Origin: Pseudozyma flocculosa PF-1
Lineage: Eukaryota > Basidiomycota > Ustilaginomycetes > Ustilaginales > Ustilaginaceae
Length of the DNA: 64,000 nucleotides
Assembly: GCF_000417875.1 (NCBI RefSeq)
Contig: NW_006920897.1
Coordinates: 62,001 to 126,000 of the forward strand
Reading direction: 5' to 3'
The notes under the pieces were generated by a model. The model was not told the origin of the DNA and did no database searches. It saw only the letters and a list, made by a program, of their open reading frames with translations. How positions within the stretch are numbered: position 1 is the first letter of the stretch; every line of letters starts with the position of its first letter. The position numbers and the translations under genes were made by a program. Shown one piece after another: positions 28,225 to 39,197 of the stretch.

Positions 28225-30703
28225 TCACTCGGGCACCACCTTCTGCCACACGGTGCCCGGCACGTCGACCAGGCCGCTCCAGTGGAGCAGCAGCGCAATC
28301 ACAGCGCCAAACGCCACCACCCCAAACGCCAGCCCCGTCACGGCCAGGCCAACGAGCACCAGCACCGCCAGCAGCGCGCTCCCACGCAGCGCCTCGACCG
28401 ACAGCCACCCCTTTTCCCGCCCGCGCAGGAACGCGTCGATCCGCTCCGCCACCACACCGCTCCCCGCCACCACCACCGGCACGCCCGTACCCGGCTGCGT
28501 CGACGCTCTACCGTTGTCGCCAACAGAGAAAGAGTCAAGGCAAGGAAAAGCGACGTCAGCGACTGCCAGTCGAGCGTGGGCAGGCCCAACGCCACGCCAT
28601 GACGATACTCACCCGACAAAGAAGAGGTTGTCGATGCTTGCGTGCCTGCCAATCGGCGGCAAACCAGGAAAAAGGGCGGACAGTCAGCATCCCTAATCAC
28701 GGCGCTCCAAAAACGCCACGAGCCACACCCACTTGATCGACGGCCGGAACCACAGCACCTGCGGGATCGTGTGGCTCAGCCCGAGAATCGACCCGCGGAA
28801 CAGGTTGAACTTGTCGGCCCAGTCAAAGGGGTCATTGACGATCTCGTGCTCAATCAGATCCTCAAAGTCGGGCCGGTTGATGCGCCGCTTGATCGTCTCG
28901 AGCACCTGGCGCCGCGCGCGCTCCTTGGTCTTGGCAAACTGCTCGCGCGTGTGCGCCCCCTTGGTCGCGTCGCCCGCCGGCTTTTCCGGAATGGAAATGG
29001 GCCCGCAGGGCACCAGGATGACAACCGTGTCCTTGCCCGCCGGCGCCGCGCTCGGGTCCAGCCGCGACGGCACGTTGACGTAGAACGACGGCTCCGACGG
29101 AGTGTCGCCATCGCGGAAGATCTCGTCAAACGACTCCTGGTAGGCATCGGCGAGGAAGATGTTGTGGCCCCCGAGCTCGGGCACCACCTCGGACAGCGCC
29201 CAGTAGAAGCTGATCGACGAGCACGTCTGGTCCTTGGAGCGCAGCCGCTTGGCGTACCCGGACGTCGGCAGCAGGCTGTTGTGTCGAGCGGGGCGGCAGG
29301 GGCGGCAGAGGAGCAAGATAGCGAGAGAGGGCAGGGGGAGGGGAAGGGAGGGAAGACTAAGCAGATGCCCGGCTGCGTCGTGCGGGTGCTCCGACCGCGC
29401 CGGTCACTCACTTGTTGTAGGTCCACACCAGGTCGGCATTGCTGACGACGACGTCGGCCTCGAGCACCTCGCCGTCGTCGAGCTCGACGCCCGTGGCGCG
29501 GCGTCCCGCGCGGTCCGTGACGATGCGCTTGACCGACGCATTGTAGCGGAACTCGGCGCCGAAGCGGTCCCGGGCGATGCGCTCAAACGCCTCGACGACC
29601 TTGTAGAAGCCGCCGATGGGATACCAGATGCCCTTGGCGTACTCGGCGTACTGGAGCAGGCTGTAGGTGGCCGGCGCGTCAAAGGGCGACATGCCCATGT
29701 ACATGGCCGAAAACGTCATGGCGCGACGCACGTGCTTCGACTTGAAGTACTTGCTGTGGCGGGCGCGCGGGAAAAAAAGATGTGGGGAAGGCGGGGGAGG
29801 GGAGGCATGCCCGGAAGCGAGGAGTGGCAGCAGAGCAGCGACACCAGCGACGTCAGCTCTGCGTCTGCGTCTGTTGTGCATCGACGACGAGATGCCCGCA
29901 CGGCACGGCTCGGCCCGCTCACCTGGCGCGGTCGTAGAGGGTGGCGTAGATGCGCAGCCCCTTGGTCTTCCAGAGCATGGGGAAGAGCTCGGGGCGGAAA
30001 AAGGCCCACCACGCGCTCCAGTCCTTTGTGAGGACGTGCTGGATCGACTCTTCGTAGTTTTCGCCGGCCTCGCGGAGGAAGTCGAGGAAGGAGCCGAGGG
30101 GCTTGTCGTTGCCGGCGCGCGACTCAAACTTGGCGAGCATGTCGCCCATCTGGGAGAGGTTGGACGAGAGCTGGAGCTTTTCGCCGTCAGCAAAGTGGAT
30201 GCGGTAGGCGGGGTTGCACTGGTGCAGCTCGAGGTGGTCTTTGATGTCCTGGCCGAGGTCGGCAAAGGCGGCCTCGAAGATTTCTGGCATGAGGTAGAGC
30301 GACGGGCCCTGGTCCCAGCGGTGGCCGTCGTGGTGGATGAGCGAGCATCGTCCGCCGCCATAGTCGTTCTTTGAAAGGGAGGGAAGCGTAGGAAGCGAGG
30401 GAAGCGAGAGGGGAGGGACGGACAAAAAAGCACGTGCCAGGAGCGGACGTAGATGAAGGCCGAGGGGATGGTCAGCTGGAGCAGTCCGCACCGGGCCACA
30501 GCGGTGAGCGTCTGGCTGCTCACCTTTTCGACGACGGTGACCTTGTAGCCGCGCCTGCCCAGCCTGGCCGCGAGGGCGGTACCGCCTGCGCCGGCACCGA
30601 TGACAATGACCGACTTCTGCCGCGGCTTTTCTGCCACGGCCGAGGGCGGTGTTGGTGCTGCCGTCGGTGTCGTCGCCGTTGTCGTGGTCGCTGGTGCTGC
30701 CAT
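28225..30703 (-). CDS. crtI: Phytoene desaturase (carotenoid biosynthesis)
   Basis: Six exons: 30703-30524, 30368-29923, 29753-29412, 29275-28733, 28645-28613 and 28507-28225; 608 aa, every junction in phase. FAD/NAD-binding motif VIVIGAGAGGTALAARL at residues 33-49. Then GGGRCSLIHHDGHRWDQGPS, MTFSAMYMGMSPFDAP, YPIGGFYKVVEAFERIA and the C-terminal signature FVGASTQPGTGVPVVVAG, diagnostic of CrtI-type desaturases. A hydrophobic segment after residue about 560 (LAVLVLVGLAVTGLAFGVV) matches the membrane tail of fungal enzymes (Neurospora AL-1, Mucorales CarB). It introduces double bonds into phytoene toward lycopene or 3,4-didehydrolycopene. No phytoene synthase/cyclase or carotenoid oxygenase gene is in the window. 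Exon 5 is only 33 nt. Number of desaturation steps cannot be read from sequence. Confidence 0.93.
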
Positions 30704-31521
30704 TTTGACGGGAGGGGGGGAATGGAGTGAAAGGGGAGTGGAGATGCTAGCAGGGGCGGGCGGGGCGACAAGGAGCGGAGCGGAGCGGGGTGGTGGCGAC
30801 AACGAGCAATGGCCAAGGAGGGAAGCGGGCAGCGAGGGCGAGGTGTTGGTCTGTGGGCCTCCTGGTGAGCGGGCAGCAGGCCAGGCAGGCTTACCTGAGG
30901 TCAGGCGGGCGGCAGCTGCTGCAAGCTTCGATAGCCTCAGGGTCCAGCCAGGGCGCGCGTTTGTCTTGCGCAGTTGCGCGCGCTTTCACCGGCCAAAGCC
31001 AGCGAGCGAGCCAGCCAGCGCTTCGTTGCTTCTTATCAAGAAGGCGCCTGCCCTTGCCCGATTCGAACCCATCCTCCTGGGGCGGCACCTGACGTCACGG
31101 TGGAGGCAGCGTTGCATGCCTGCTGGACCAGACGAGTCGAGTCGAGGCAGGCAGGAATGCACGACAACGGCTTCGCCTGCAGCCCCACCCGGCCTGCCTG
31201 CGCTGCTGGCTTGGCTTGCCTGGGCTTGGCTGGGCTGTGCTGTGCTTGGCTTGGTCTCGCTCGTCGGTCCCTCGGTGCCGTGCGGTGCCACAGCAGTCGC
31301 GGGCTTCGCTCACCCCACCATCACCATCGTTCGCCACCACCACCACCACCACCACCACCGCCAATCGCACCAGCACCTTTGTCGTCAAAGCAGAGCCGTC
31401 GTTTGACCTCGCACATCGACGCCGTCTGGATAGTCAACGAGACCAGAGCAAGGCGTACACCATCCCATTCCGCATCCACAACGCTTGGGGGCACACGACA
31501 TCCGTCTAGGCAGCGACAACC
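30704..31521. other. Divergent intergenic region
   Basis: An 818-bp spacer between phytoene desaturase and the zinc-ribbon gene. It holds CAGGCAGGC and CTTGGCTTGG repeats (about 31140-31260) and a CCA run near 31340. A TTCGAA loop near 31060 resembles a tRNA T-loop but does not fold as one. Confidence 0.5.
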
Positions 31522-31988
31522 ATGGTACGTTGCCCCTCGTCTGTCTCCCTCTGGCCCTGACCACTCCCCGCGTCGCAGTTCTAACCCAATCCTCACCCCA
31601 ACCCCCCTGCTTCTCGTGCGCGTGCGTGCGTGCCTGCACCCGGCAGGACTTTTGTTTCTTCATCCCCGTCATCTTCGGGTGTCCGACCAAGATCAAGCCC
31701 GAGGGCTCGGGCGGCGCCTACGTCTGCCCGCGCTGCCACAATGCGCAGGTGGTGACGGCCAAGTCGCGCACGTGGTTCGAGCTGTGCTGGATCCCCCTCA
31801 TCCCGCTCAAGAAGAAGCACATCTACATCTGCGGCATATGCCAGTGGCAGACGGAACAGGGCGGCGGATTCCAGCCCCAACAGGCCATGGCCGGCGGCGG
31901 AGGTTACCACGGCCCCCCACCCGGTGGTCAGGGTGGCTACGGTGGCTATGGACCGCCACAGGGCTATGGTGGATACCCGCCAAAGTGA
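31522..31988 (+). CDS. Small zinc-ribbon protein with Gly/Pro/Tyr tail
   Basis: Exons 31522-31524 and 31647-31988. The first coding exon is the ATG alone, followed by GTACGT, and the acceptor CGGCAG continues in frame with DFCFFIPVIFGCP; 114 aa. Residues 2-75 hold two zinc knuckles (CPRC and CGIC), with a hydrophobic hairpin between (WFELCWIPLIPLKKKH), the pattern of a widespread fungal zinc-ribbon family of unknown function. The tail is GGQGGYGGYGPPQGYGGY, a low-complexity stretch of the type seen in membrane-recruited or condensate-forming proteins. A biochemical role is not established. The alternative of starting inside exon 2 is excluded because there is no in-frame ATG before the knuckles. 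Confidence 0.75.
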
Positions 31989-32519
31989 TCCGTACGACGC
32001 CCTTCATCCCCGGAGCCCGTCGTCGTTTGCTTTGACGAGCACTTCTCTCGCTCGCTCGACTGGACTGGACCCAGGTGGACGGTGGACGGATGGACGCAAG
32101 CAAGGATGCCAGAGCGACGTATACACGCCAAGTCCTCGCCATCCCTTTCCCACCCGACTCTTCCTGCCTCCTCCTGCCTCGTCCTGCCTCCTCGTCGCCA
32201 TCGCGCCACGGCATCCCTTCCCTCTACTTTGTACATGCTCCACCCGCTCAAGCACGCTCCCTGGCCTCGACAGCATGCCTATACCTCTGTTCCAGCCCTG
32301 AACCCCCTACTGCCCTCGTCTCGCATCGTCCCGGACACTCTCTCCTTCCGTCTCTCCTGTTCCTCCCTGTGCAACCATGCTTTGCACTCTCACTCGGCGT
32401 CGACGCGACGCTGCGTCCGACTGGTCTGCATTCTCGTCGTCCTCTATGCCTGACCCGCGACCGGCGCACCCGGATCTCCATCTCTAGGCTCGGTCCGTGT
32501 CCGTGTTGCGGTTCGTCTC
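31989..32519. other. Convergent intergenic region
   Basis: 3' flanks of the zinc-ribbon gene and chorismate mutase. CT-rich; no gene or stable repeat is seen. Confidence 0.4.
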
Positions 32520-34373
32520 TCAGTCCGTCTCCGGGTAGCGGTTCGTCTCTAGCATCGTCTTGACCTCGTCGTCCGACACTCCATCGAGCCTGTCGGGGCG
32601 GAGCGTTGGGGGTAGGGGTGTGCGGAGAAGAGGGAGGATGGGGCCCGGGTGGACAGAGTCAGCCGGATGCCCGCACGGCAGGCTGACGTGCGGGGCCAGA
32701 GAGGGAGAGCACACTCACCTGGTGAGCAGGTAGTCGACCTGGCCATTCGCCACCAACGACGACCAGCCAGACGACCGAGATGGGGCGACAACGGAAAACG
32801 ACAAACGACAAACAACACGCGTCAGTTCAGCCTCCCTGCTCTTCCCTGCTCTTCTCCTCGACATCGGGTCTACTGGGTTCTCCCGTGACCCACCTCGACA
32901 TCGCGCGTGAGGGGAATGACGAAGTTCTTGTAGATGCGCACGACAGCCTCGACCTCAATCTTGCGCTCCTTTTCCCGCTCCTCGTCGGTGGCGCCCGGCC
33001 GGTTCATGTCCTGGCCGTAGACCTCGGCCTTTTTGCCCAGCCGCACCAGCAGCGCCGCCTCGACGGCCGGCTTGGTGATGAGGTTGGCCAGCTCGTCGCG
33101 GTTGCGCGAGCGGATGTGCGGGATAAAAGACGCCGGCTCCGAACGGAACTTGGACTCGGCCACAAACATGCCTGCCGTCCGGCGGAACGAAGAGGGGGAT
33201 GGGAAGGGCAAGTCCGCGCGCGAGAAGGCAGGACGGACGGCGCAACCGAGGTCGGCGCAAAGACCAGAATTGCATGGAGCGAGGCAGGGCAACAGGCACG
33301 ACGGTCAGCGCGGGTCATCCTCTCGTTGTGGGTCGTCCCTGGCGCTGACGCGGCGTGGGGTCCCGAGGCATGGCGAGCCGCGCCCCGGTGCGCCTGCGTG
33401 TTTGCCAGCCTGCCGTTGCGACCGAAGACGCACCGAAATGAATCCTGCGGCTCATGGCCGACAGCACCTCGCAGTCGCGGATGGCCGACGAGCCATAGTG
33501 TCCGTCGTCGCCGTCCTGTGCGGCGAAAGAGGGACGAAGAGAGAGAGAGAGAGGTGGGTGAGAGGCAGGTGAAAGGAGTGTGCCGGTGACGGGGGTCAGC
33601 CTTGGGCGCTGCTGACCGTCCGCAGCCGGCAGTCGCTGCATCGCGCGGTCATTGCTCACCTCGCCGAGGTTGCGGGTGATGGTGGGCACGATGTCGTCGA
33701 TGTAGAACTGGAGGATCTTGTCGTTGACATTGACCTTGTGGGGCCACAGGAGCTTAGGATAGGTGACGGGCTCGAGGACGGGCTTGGGCAGCAGCTCGGG
33801 CGAGGTGAAGGGGTACTCGTCGGGGCTGCGGACGGCGCGGCGGCGCGGCGGCGGGGTGGACAGAGGGAGCAGATGGAGCCGATGCGTGTAAGCAGAGGGT
33901 CAGCGCGATGCTTGCAGAATGGGGGGCGTTGCGCGCGCGTCCCTTAAGCGGGGCAGCAGGCGATGACCACTCACGCCTCGAATCGTCTCAGCTTGGCTGC
34001 AATGCGGTGTGCCAGCCAGCGAAAGAAAGTAGGGACCGAGCACGGAGGTGGATGTCAGCAGCGTCCTCGCCGTCGAACGCTCTCCTCGCCAGGCAGCGCG
34101 CGCGGGAGGGGGAAGGGAGGCCTCACCGTGGGTAGTCTCTGTCTCCTTGAGGAACCACTGGATCCAGGAACCAGACCAGTTTTCGCGCTGCTTGAGTTCG
34201 GCAAAGGCGCCGGGGAGGTAGCAGCGAGGGTTGCGGGCGAACTGTGCGCGCTCGATGAGCTGGAAGACGATGGTGTCCTCGAGGCGCTGGAGGACGCCGC
34301 GGATGTGGTCGAGGGCGAGGATCGACGAGGGCGGCGCGGAGTGGACGTCGAGCGTATGCATCACGCCGTTCAT
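32520..34373 (-). CDS. ARO7: Chorismate mutase (AroQ, fungal type)
   Basis: Seven exons: 34373-34127, 33996-33975, 33825-33660, 33515-33434, 33171-32894, 32738-32719 and 32589-32520; 294 aa. Converts chorismate to prephenate for Phe and Tyr synthesis. Signatures of the fungal allosteric enzyme are IRGVLQRLEDTIVFQLIERA, GSWIQWFLKETETTHA, PDEYPFTSPELLPKPVLEP, NVNDKILQFYIDDIVPTI, DDGHYGSSAIRDCEVLSAMS, RRIHFGMFVAESKF and TKPAVEAALLVRL. The catalytic-site Arg/Lys residues of these helices are present. Exons of 22 and 20 nt are required to keep frame (junction peptides HAKLRRFEAP and VEVDYLLTRLD match the family). The C-terminal tail ends RYPETD. Feedback by Tyr/Trp is known for the yeast enzyme, not shown here. 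Confidence 0.93.
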
Positions 34374-35605
34374 GTGCGGTGGCCGTGTGGTGGAGGGTAG
34401 CGGATGGGGTGAGGAGGGAGCGAGAGATGTTAGGGGGAATCTGGTGGGTGGCTGCTGGGGTCGCTGTTGAGCGCGTGGAGCGAGGAGCGTGGAGCGACGA
34501 GGGGTATGAGGATGAGGGAGCGTCGCGGGTGGACTCGAGAGCCGTGGAGACAGGTGGAGCGGAGCCGAGTGGAGCGTAGCGTAGATGCAGACAAAGGAAG
34601 GGCGAGAGCGTCGATGCCGATGGAAGAGGAGTGAGGGAATGGCGCGGGGAAGGAGGTGGTGGTGGTCATCAAGCGAGGCTGGGTGGCAAGCACGGCGGCG
34701 GCGGCAGCAAATGAAGCGCCCCCAAGTCGAAGCAGGCAAGCAGGCAAGCAGGCAGGCGAGGAGCGGCCACCAACCAACACCGACCCTCACTCAAAGACCC
34801 GCTCGCTCCACTCCACTTTGCTTGCTTGCAGCCGCCCGGCGCGGGCCTCTGCAAAGGCCAGCCAACCGGCCAAGCAGCCCCCGGGCCTGCGGGCTGGGGT
34901 GGAAGAAAAAGGCCGGCCTGCGCCTGTGTGCGTGCGCTGCCTACGAGTCACCCACGCAAAGGCGCGACAAGGCCATGCCCACTGCGCCCATCAAAGGCAG
35001 ATCGCCGCGCTCCATCCCTCGACCTCGTCGCTCCCCAGCCCTCGTTCCGCCCTGCCCGCACCGATACTAGCTCAATGTCAAACTCCATCTCGAGCTAGAC
35101 CTGGAGCTGGAGCTGGAGCTGGAGCTGGAGCTGGAGCTGGAGCTGGAGCTGGAGCTGGAGCTGGAGCTGGAGCTGGAGCTGGAGCTGGAGCTGGAGCTGG
35201 AGCTGGAGCACGACCTTGCTCGTCGGTCTCACCGCGCGCCGCCAACACTTGGCTCTCTCCTCTGCATACCCTGCGCAACCTCGACGACGTCGCCCTCGCA
35301 CTGCTCTGCCCAGGCGAAAAAAGGTGACTGCTATGCGATGCGATCGATTCTTTTTGGTCTTTACTGTTTGGCTCGGCGACAACGACAAAAGCGGGACAAA
35401 TTACATGCTCTCAGGCGTGGACGCAGAGGGAAGACTAGAAGGGCGTGGCGGTATCGTTGCCGTCGGGCTGCGACGGCATGGCCGCCGACGGACGGAGGGG
35501 GTCGAGGACGGCGCCACACCGTATCCGCCGGCGGTCAAGAGAGAGAGAGAGAGAGAGGGACGAAACGAGGCGAGGGGAAGCGAGGGGCATGCGCGCCAAC
35601 CTCGC
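34374..35605. other. Intergenic with hexanucleotide array
   Basis: No gene is supported. It contains AAGCAGGCAGGC-type repeats (about 34730-34760) and the long GGAGCT array at 35099-35209. Confidence 0.5.
35099..35209. repeat. (CTGGAG)n hexanucleotide microsatellite
   Basis: About 18 near-perfect copies of CTGGAG in 111 bp, flanked by degenerate copies (CTCGAGCTAGAC). It lies in the spacer between chorismate mutase and transaldolase. Confidence 0.95.
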
Positions 35606-36878
35606 TCAGAGCTTCTGCGAGAGGAGCTCCTCGAGCGTGTTGCCGTCCTTGGCAAAGCCGGCGATGCCCTCGGCCAGCTTGGTGTTGGCCATGGGGTCCT
35701 TGGCCAGCTCAAACAGGAACGCCGACTGGTTGTCGACGTAGCTGACCTTGTCCTGGGCGTCGGCCGCCTTGGCGTTGTCGGGCGACAGCTTGCGCTCGAC
35801 GGGGCCCTTGGCCTCCTTGAGCTCGGCCAGCAGCTTGGGCGCAATCGTCAGGAAGTCGCATCCGGCCAGCTCGAGCACCTCGGACGTCGAGCGGAACGAC
35901 GCGCCCATGACAATCGTCTTGTAGCCGTGCTGCTTGTAGTAGTTGTAGATCTTCTGGACCGACTTGACGCCCGGGTCGTTGGCGCCGCTGTAGTCCTGCT
36001 CGGGGCTCGCCTTCTTGTAGTAGTCGAGGATGCGGCCGACAAAGGGCGAGATGAGCGTGACGCCGGCCTCGGCGCACGCGACGGCCTGGGCAAAGCCAAA
36101 GAGGAGCGTCAGGTTGCAGTGGATGTTGTGGTCGCGCTCGAGCTCGCGGGCGGCCTGGATGCCCTCCCAGGTCGAGGCAATCTTGATCAGGACGCGCTCG
36201 CGCTTGACGCCGTTCTCCTCGTACAGCGCAATCAGGTGCTTGGCCTTGGCCACGGTGGCCTCGCGGTCAAACGACAGGCGGGCGTCGACCTCGGTCGAAA
36301 CGCGGCCGGGGATAATCTTGAGAATCTCGATGCCAAACTCGACGAGCAGGCGGTCGGTGGCGTTCTGCAGCTGAGCCTGCTTGTCGCCGCCCTTCTCCTT
36401 GGCGTACTTGATCGCGACGTCAATCAGGCGAGCGTACTTCTCCTGCTTGACGGCGGCCAGGATGAGCGACTGCAGGCGGGATCAGGTGGACCGGGGCCAG
36501 GAATGGCGCGGCGGAGAGGGAGAGGGATGTGCGGGTCAGCATGGTTGCTCTGCGTCGTCTCCTCGGCTGGTCCTGCCGGGCGGCTGCCGGGCTGGCCATC
36601 TGGCGGATCGCGGTCCGCCGTCTGTTCTTGGAGGCGAAGGACGAGGTGCTACGGCGCACCACCATCCACCTGGAACGAGGCGGACGGATCTCCGACACCG
36701 GCGCCACGCTGACTCGGCGACCGGGACCGGCAGGGCGACGGCGGGGCTACGGCTCGTCGGCAAGGACACTCACGGGGTTGGTGGTGGCATCCTGGGGCTT
36801 GTAGGCGTCAATCGACTCAAAGTCGCCCGAGTCGGAGACGACGGTGGTGTACTGCTTGAGGGCGTCGAGGGCGGACAT
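35606..36878 (-). CDS. TAL1: Transaldolase
   Basis: Two exons: 36878-36774 and 36469-35606, phase-0 intron of 304 nt, 322 aa. Non-oxidative pentose phosphate pathway: transfers a dihydroxyacetone unit from sedoheptulose 7-phosphate to glyceraldehyde 3-phosphate. Schiff-base lysine K131 is in [12 protein letters not shown]. Further family signatures are DATTNPSLILAA across the splice, [43 protein letters not shown] and VMGASFRS. Length matches yeast and animal TalB-type enzymes. The intron after TTNP is unusually long for this window and is AT-poor. A TATATAAA box lies 145 bp upstream, consistent with high expression. Ribose-5-phosphate isomerase of the same pathway lies at the other end of the window without linkage. 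Confidence 0.96.
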
Positions 36879-39197
36879 GGTGCGTGTGGGTGTGCGGGTG
36901 GAAATGTTTGGCAAGCAACGATGGCAAGGTTGTGTGGAAGTGGCGTGCAGTGGTGGATGCTGGGTGGCGGTGGTGCGGTGGTGGTGGGCCAGGAAGAAGG
37001 AGCGACGGCGCCAAGGTCGGCGTTTATATACCGCCGGCGACGATGCGTTGGCTGGGCGGGCTGGGCTGGGCTGGGCAGGCTTGGCTCGAGAGGGGCGTGG
37101 GGGCAGGGGGCCAGACGAGGGCGAGCGAGCCAGAAGGAGAGGCAGGCCAGGCCAGGATGATTCCCGACGAGGCCAGGGACAGCCAGGGACAGCCAGGGCT
37201 AGGGCAGAGGGCGAGCGGGACACGGGCCAAGGCGAAACAGGCAGGGCAATGAGGGCAGGGGCCGGCGATTGCCCCCAGCCATCGTTGCGGGCCGCGTTTG
37301 GGTCGTCGTCATTCCAGCAGCGGGCGGGCAGGCGGGCAGCACAGCGCAGGGCAGCGCAGCGCAGCAGGCAGGTCGGCCCTTCCGGACCGTCAGGCCAGCC
37401 TGCCAGGCCCATCGCCTGCCTGCCCGCCCTCGCTGCCTGGCGGTTCTTCTGATCGGCGGGCGCGTGGGTCCAAGCCCTAGCCTGGGCACCCGCCGTCCCA
37501 TCGATGGGCCTGCATGGCCTGGCCGCAAGAAACGCTGAGCCGCATCGACGACGACGACGATGCACGCCCAGCGAGATGACCGCCGTCGCCCCGTCGCCGC
37601 CGCACCTTGGCCTGCAGTTGGATGTTGGGCTCGCTGCCCTGCCAGGCCTGGCCAGGGCGCCCTAGCTGCCTTTCCTCTCTGGTGGGCTCGTGGCATGACC
37701 CGACCCCGATCTCTGCTGGATGGATGAGAGAGCAGAAACGTTTTCGCCACCCCGTCGTCAGGCAGCCAAGAAGAAGCAAGATTCGACGGCCACGACGACG
37801 ACGACGAGCAGCGAGGACCCTAGCCTGGGCCTGCCCATCTGGTGCCATGCCAGCCTGCCTAGGGTCCCCGGCCTGGGCGCGAGGCGATGCAAACGAAGCG
37901 AGAGAGCGTTCCTGCCTGCCTGCCTGCCAGCCTGTTGACGGCCTGCCTGCTCGATGGGCGGGCGATGGCAACAAGAAGATGGGCCGAGTCCAAACCGCCT
38001 GGCCTCAAACCGCCTGCCCGCTGGCCTCGCGCTCGTCGAGGAGGAAAACCCAAAATCGATAGGCCGACGTCATCGCGCCACGCCCAGGGTTTGGGGGGTC
38101 GCCCCTCGTGCCAACGTACTCCCGCCACGCCGCTCCGCTCCTCGTCGGCGACGGCGGCGGCGGCGACGTTGACGATGGCAGCGGCGCCACACGGTACCGA
38201 CCGTACGGCACGGCACGATTATCGACCCCTCGGCCCAGCTCTTGTGTCCTTTCGTCTGTCGCTTCCAGCGAGGCGCTGGCAGAGGACGTTAACGTTATGC
38301 ATCGTCGACGTCGCCCTCTGCACCATGATGGTCGCGCCCTCCTCCCTGGCCCGCCCGGGGCATCGGTTTGAAATGGCGGGAAGGAAACGGAACGAGAGCC
38401 GGATCTTCTTGGGCACATGCCGGCCTGCCTGTCGCCGTTCGGGATCATGCTCGCCCTCGCCCTGCCAACCTCGAGCGGGACTAGTCCTGCCACGCCTGCC
38501 CCTTCCGGCTGGCGGGAGAAACGTCGCTCGCTCTGATCTCGCTCGCCAGCATGCTCGGGCTGCTCCTGGTGCGCTTCGGCCTGGCTGCTGGCCGTCGGCT
38601 GCTGGCCAATCTGGCTCTCGCCGCCCAAACCCCGGCCGCATCGCTCCGTCACCGTACACGCCAGAGTGCGCTGGGATTCGATCCGGCCAGCGCCCAAACA
38701 GAAGGCCAGGGGATCTGCATCGCAGGGAACCGCTCGAGGAGAGCGCACCAACTGCGCCCGTACGACGGGCCGGGCTGTGCGATGGCGGCCGGGCTCGGNN
38801 NNNNNNNNNNNNNNNNNNCTGGCTGGTGGGGACGGTGGGTCGTCCGACGCCCGATCGGGCCCTTTCTGACCGCCGCAGCCCGATTGACTGGCTTCCGTCG
38901 TCGGTGCCGGGGCAGCGGTGCGCACTGGCCAGCCAGCCCCTGGAGCCTTAAACTACTGGCATGGACGCGGGGGCCGAGCCCTGCAGCGGAGCCAAGCCTT
39001 ATCGTGCCGGCCTGGCTTCAGCTCGCCTTCCCTCCACCACCTTCTCACTCCGCACCTCTCCTTCCGCCTCCTACCTCTTCCTCATCGCCCTCAACACTAC
39101 TCTCGTCTTTGTCGCCACCGCTCCTTCCATCAGTCCGCGACCGTTGGCGTGCATCAGCGACGCTGACCCAAAAGCACCACTGAGCTCGCCGTCCGCC
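36879..39197. other. 2.3-kb gene-free region with N gap
   Basis: Holds the transaldolase promoter, then long CAGGC/GGCCAGG-rich stretches (37060-37500, 37630-37660, 37830-37960, 38420-38600) and a 20-base N gap (38799-38818). ORFs up to 354 codons cross the gap but show no family resemblance. A small or non-coding transcript cannot be excluded. Confidence 0.5.
37023..37030 (-). promoter_or_regulatory. TATA box of transaldolase
   Basis: TATATAAA on the minus strand, 145 bp upstream of the start codon at 36878. Confidence 0.65.

Noticed and set aside
31030..31110. Possible tRNA on the minus strand (GGTTCGAATC T-loop-like)
   Set aside because: The flanking five-base stem does not pair beyond one base pair, and no acceptor or anticodon arm can be formed.
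35099..35209. CRISPR-like or coding repeat
   Set aside because: Pure hexanucleotide microsatellite without spacers; the Leu-Gln or Ala-Pro readings are by-products of the repeat.
34656..35327. 223-codon plus-strand ORF crossing the hexanucleotide array
   Set aside because: The frame stays open only because the repeat contains no stop; flanks show no homology.
37887..38951. 354-codon ORF spanning the second N gap
   Set aside because: Passes through undefined bases, composition like random GC-rich sequence, no recognised motif.
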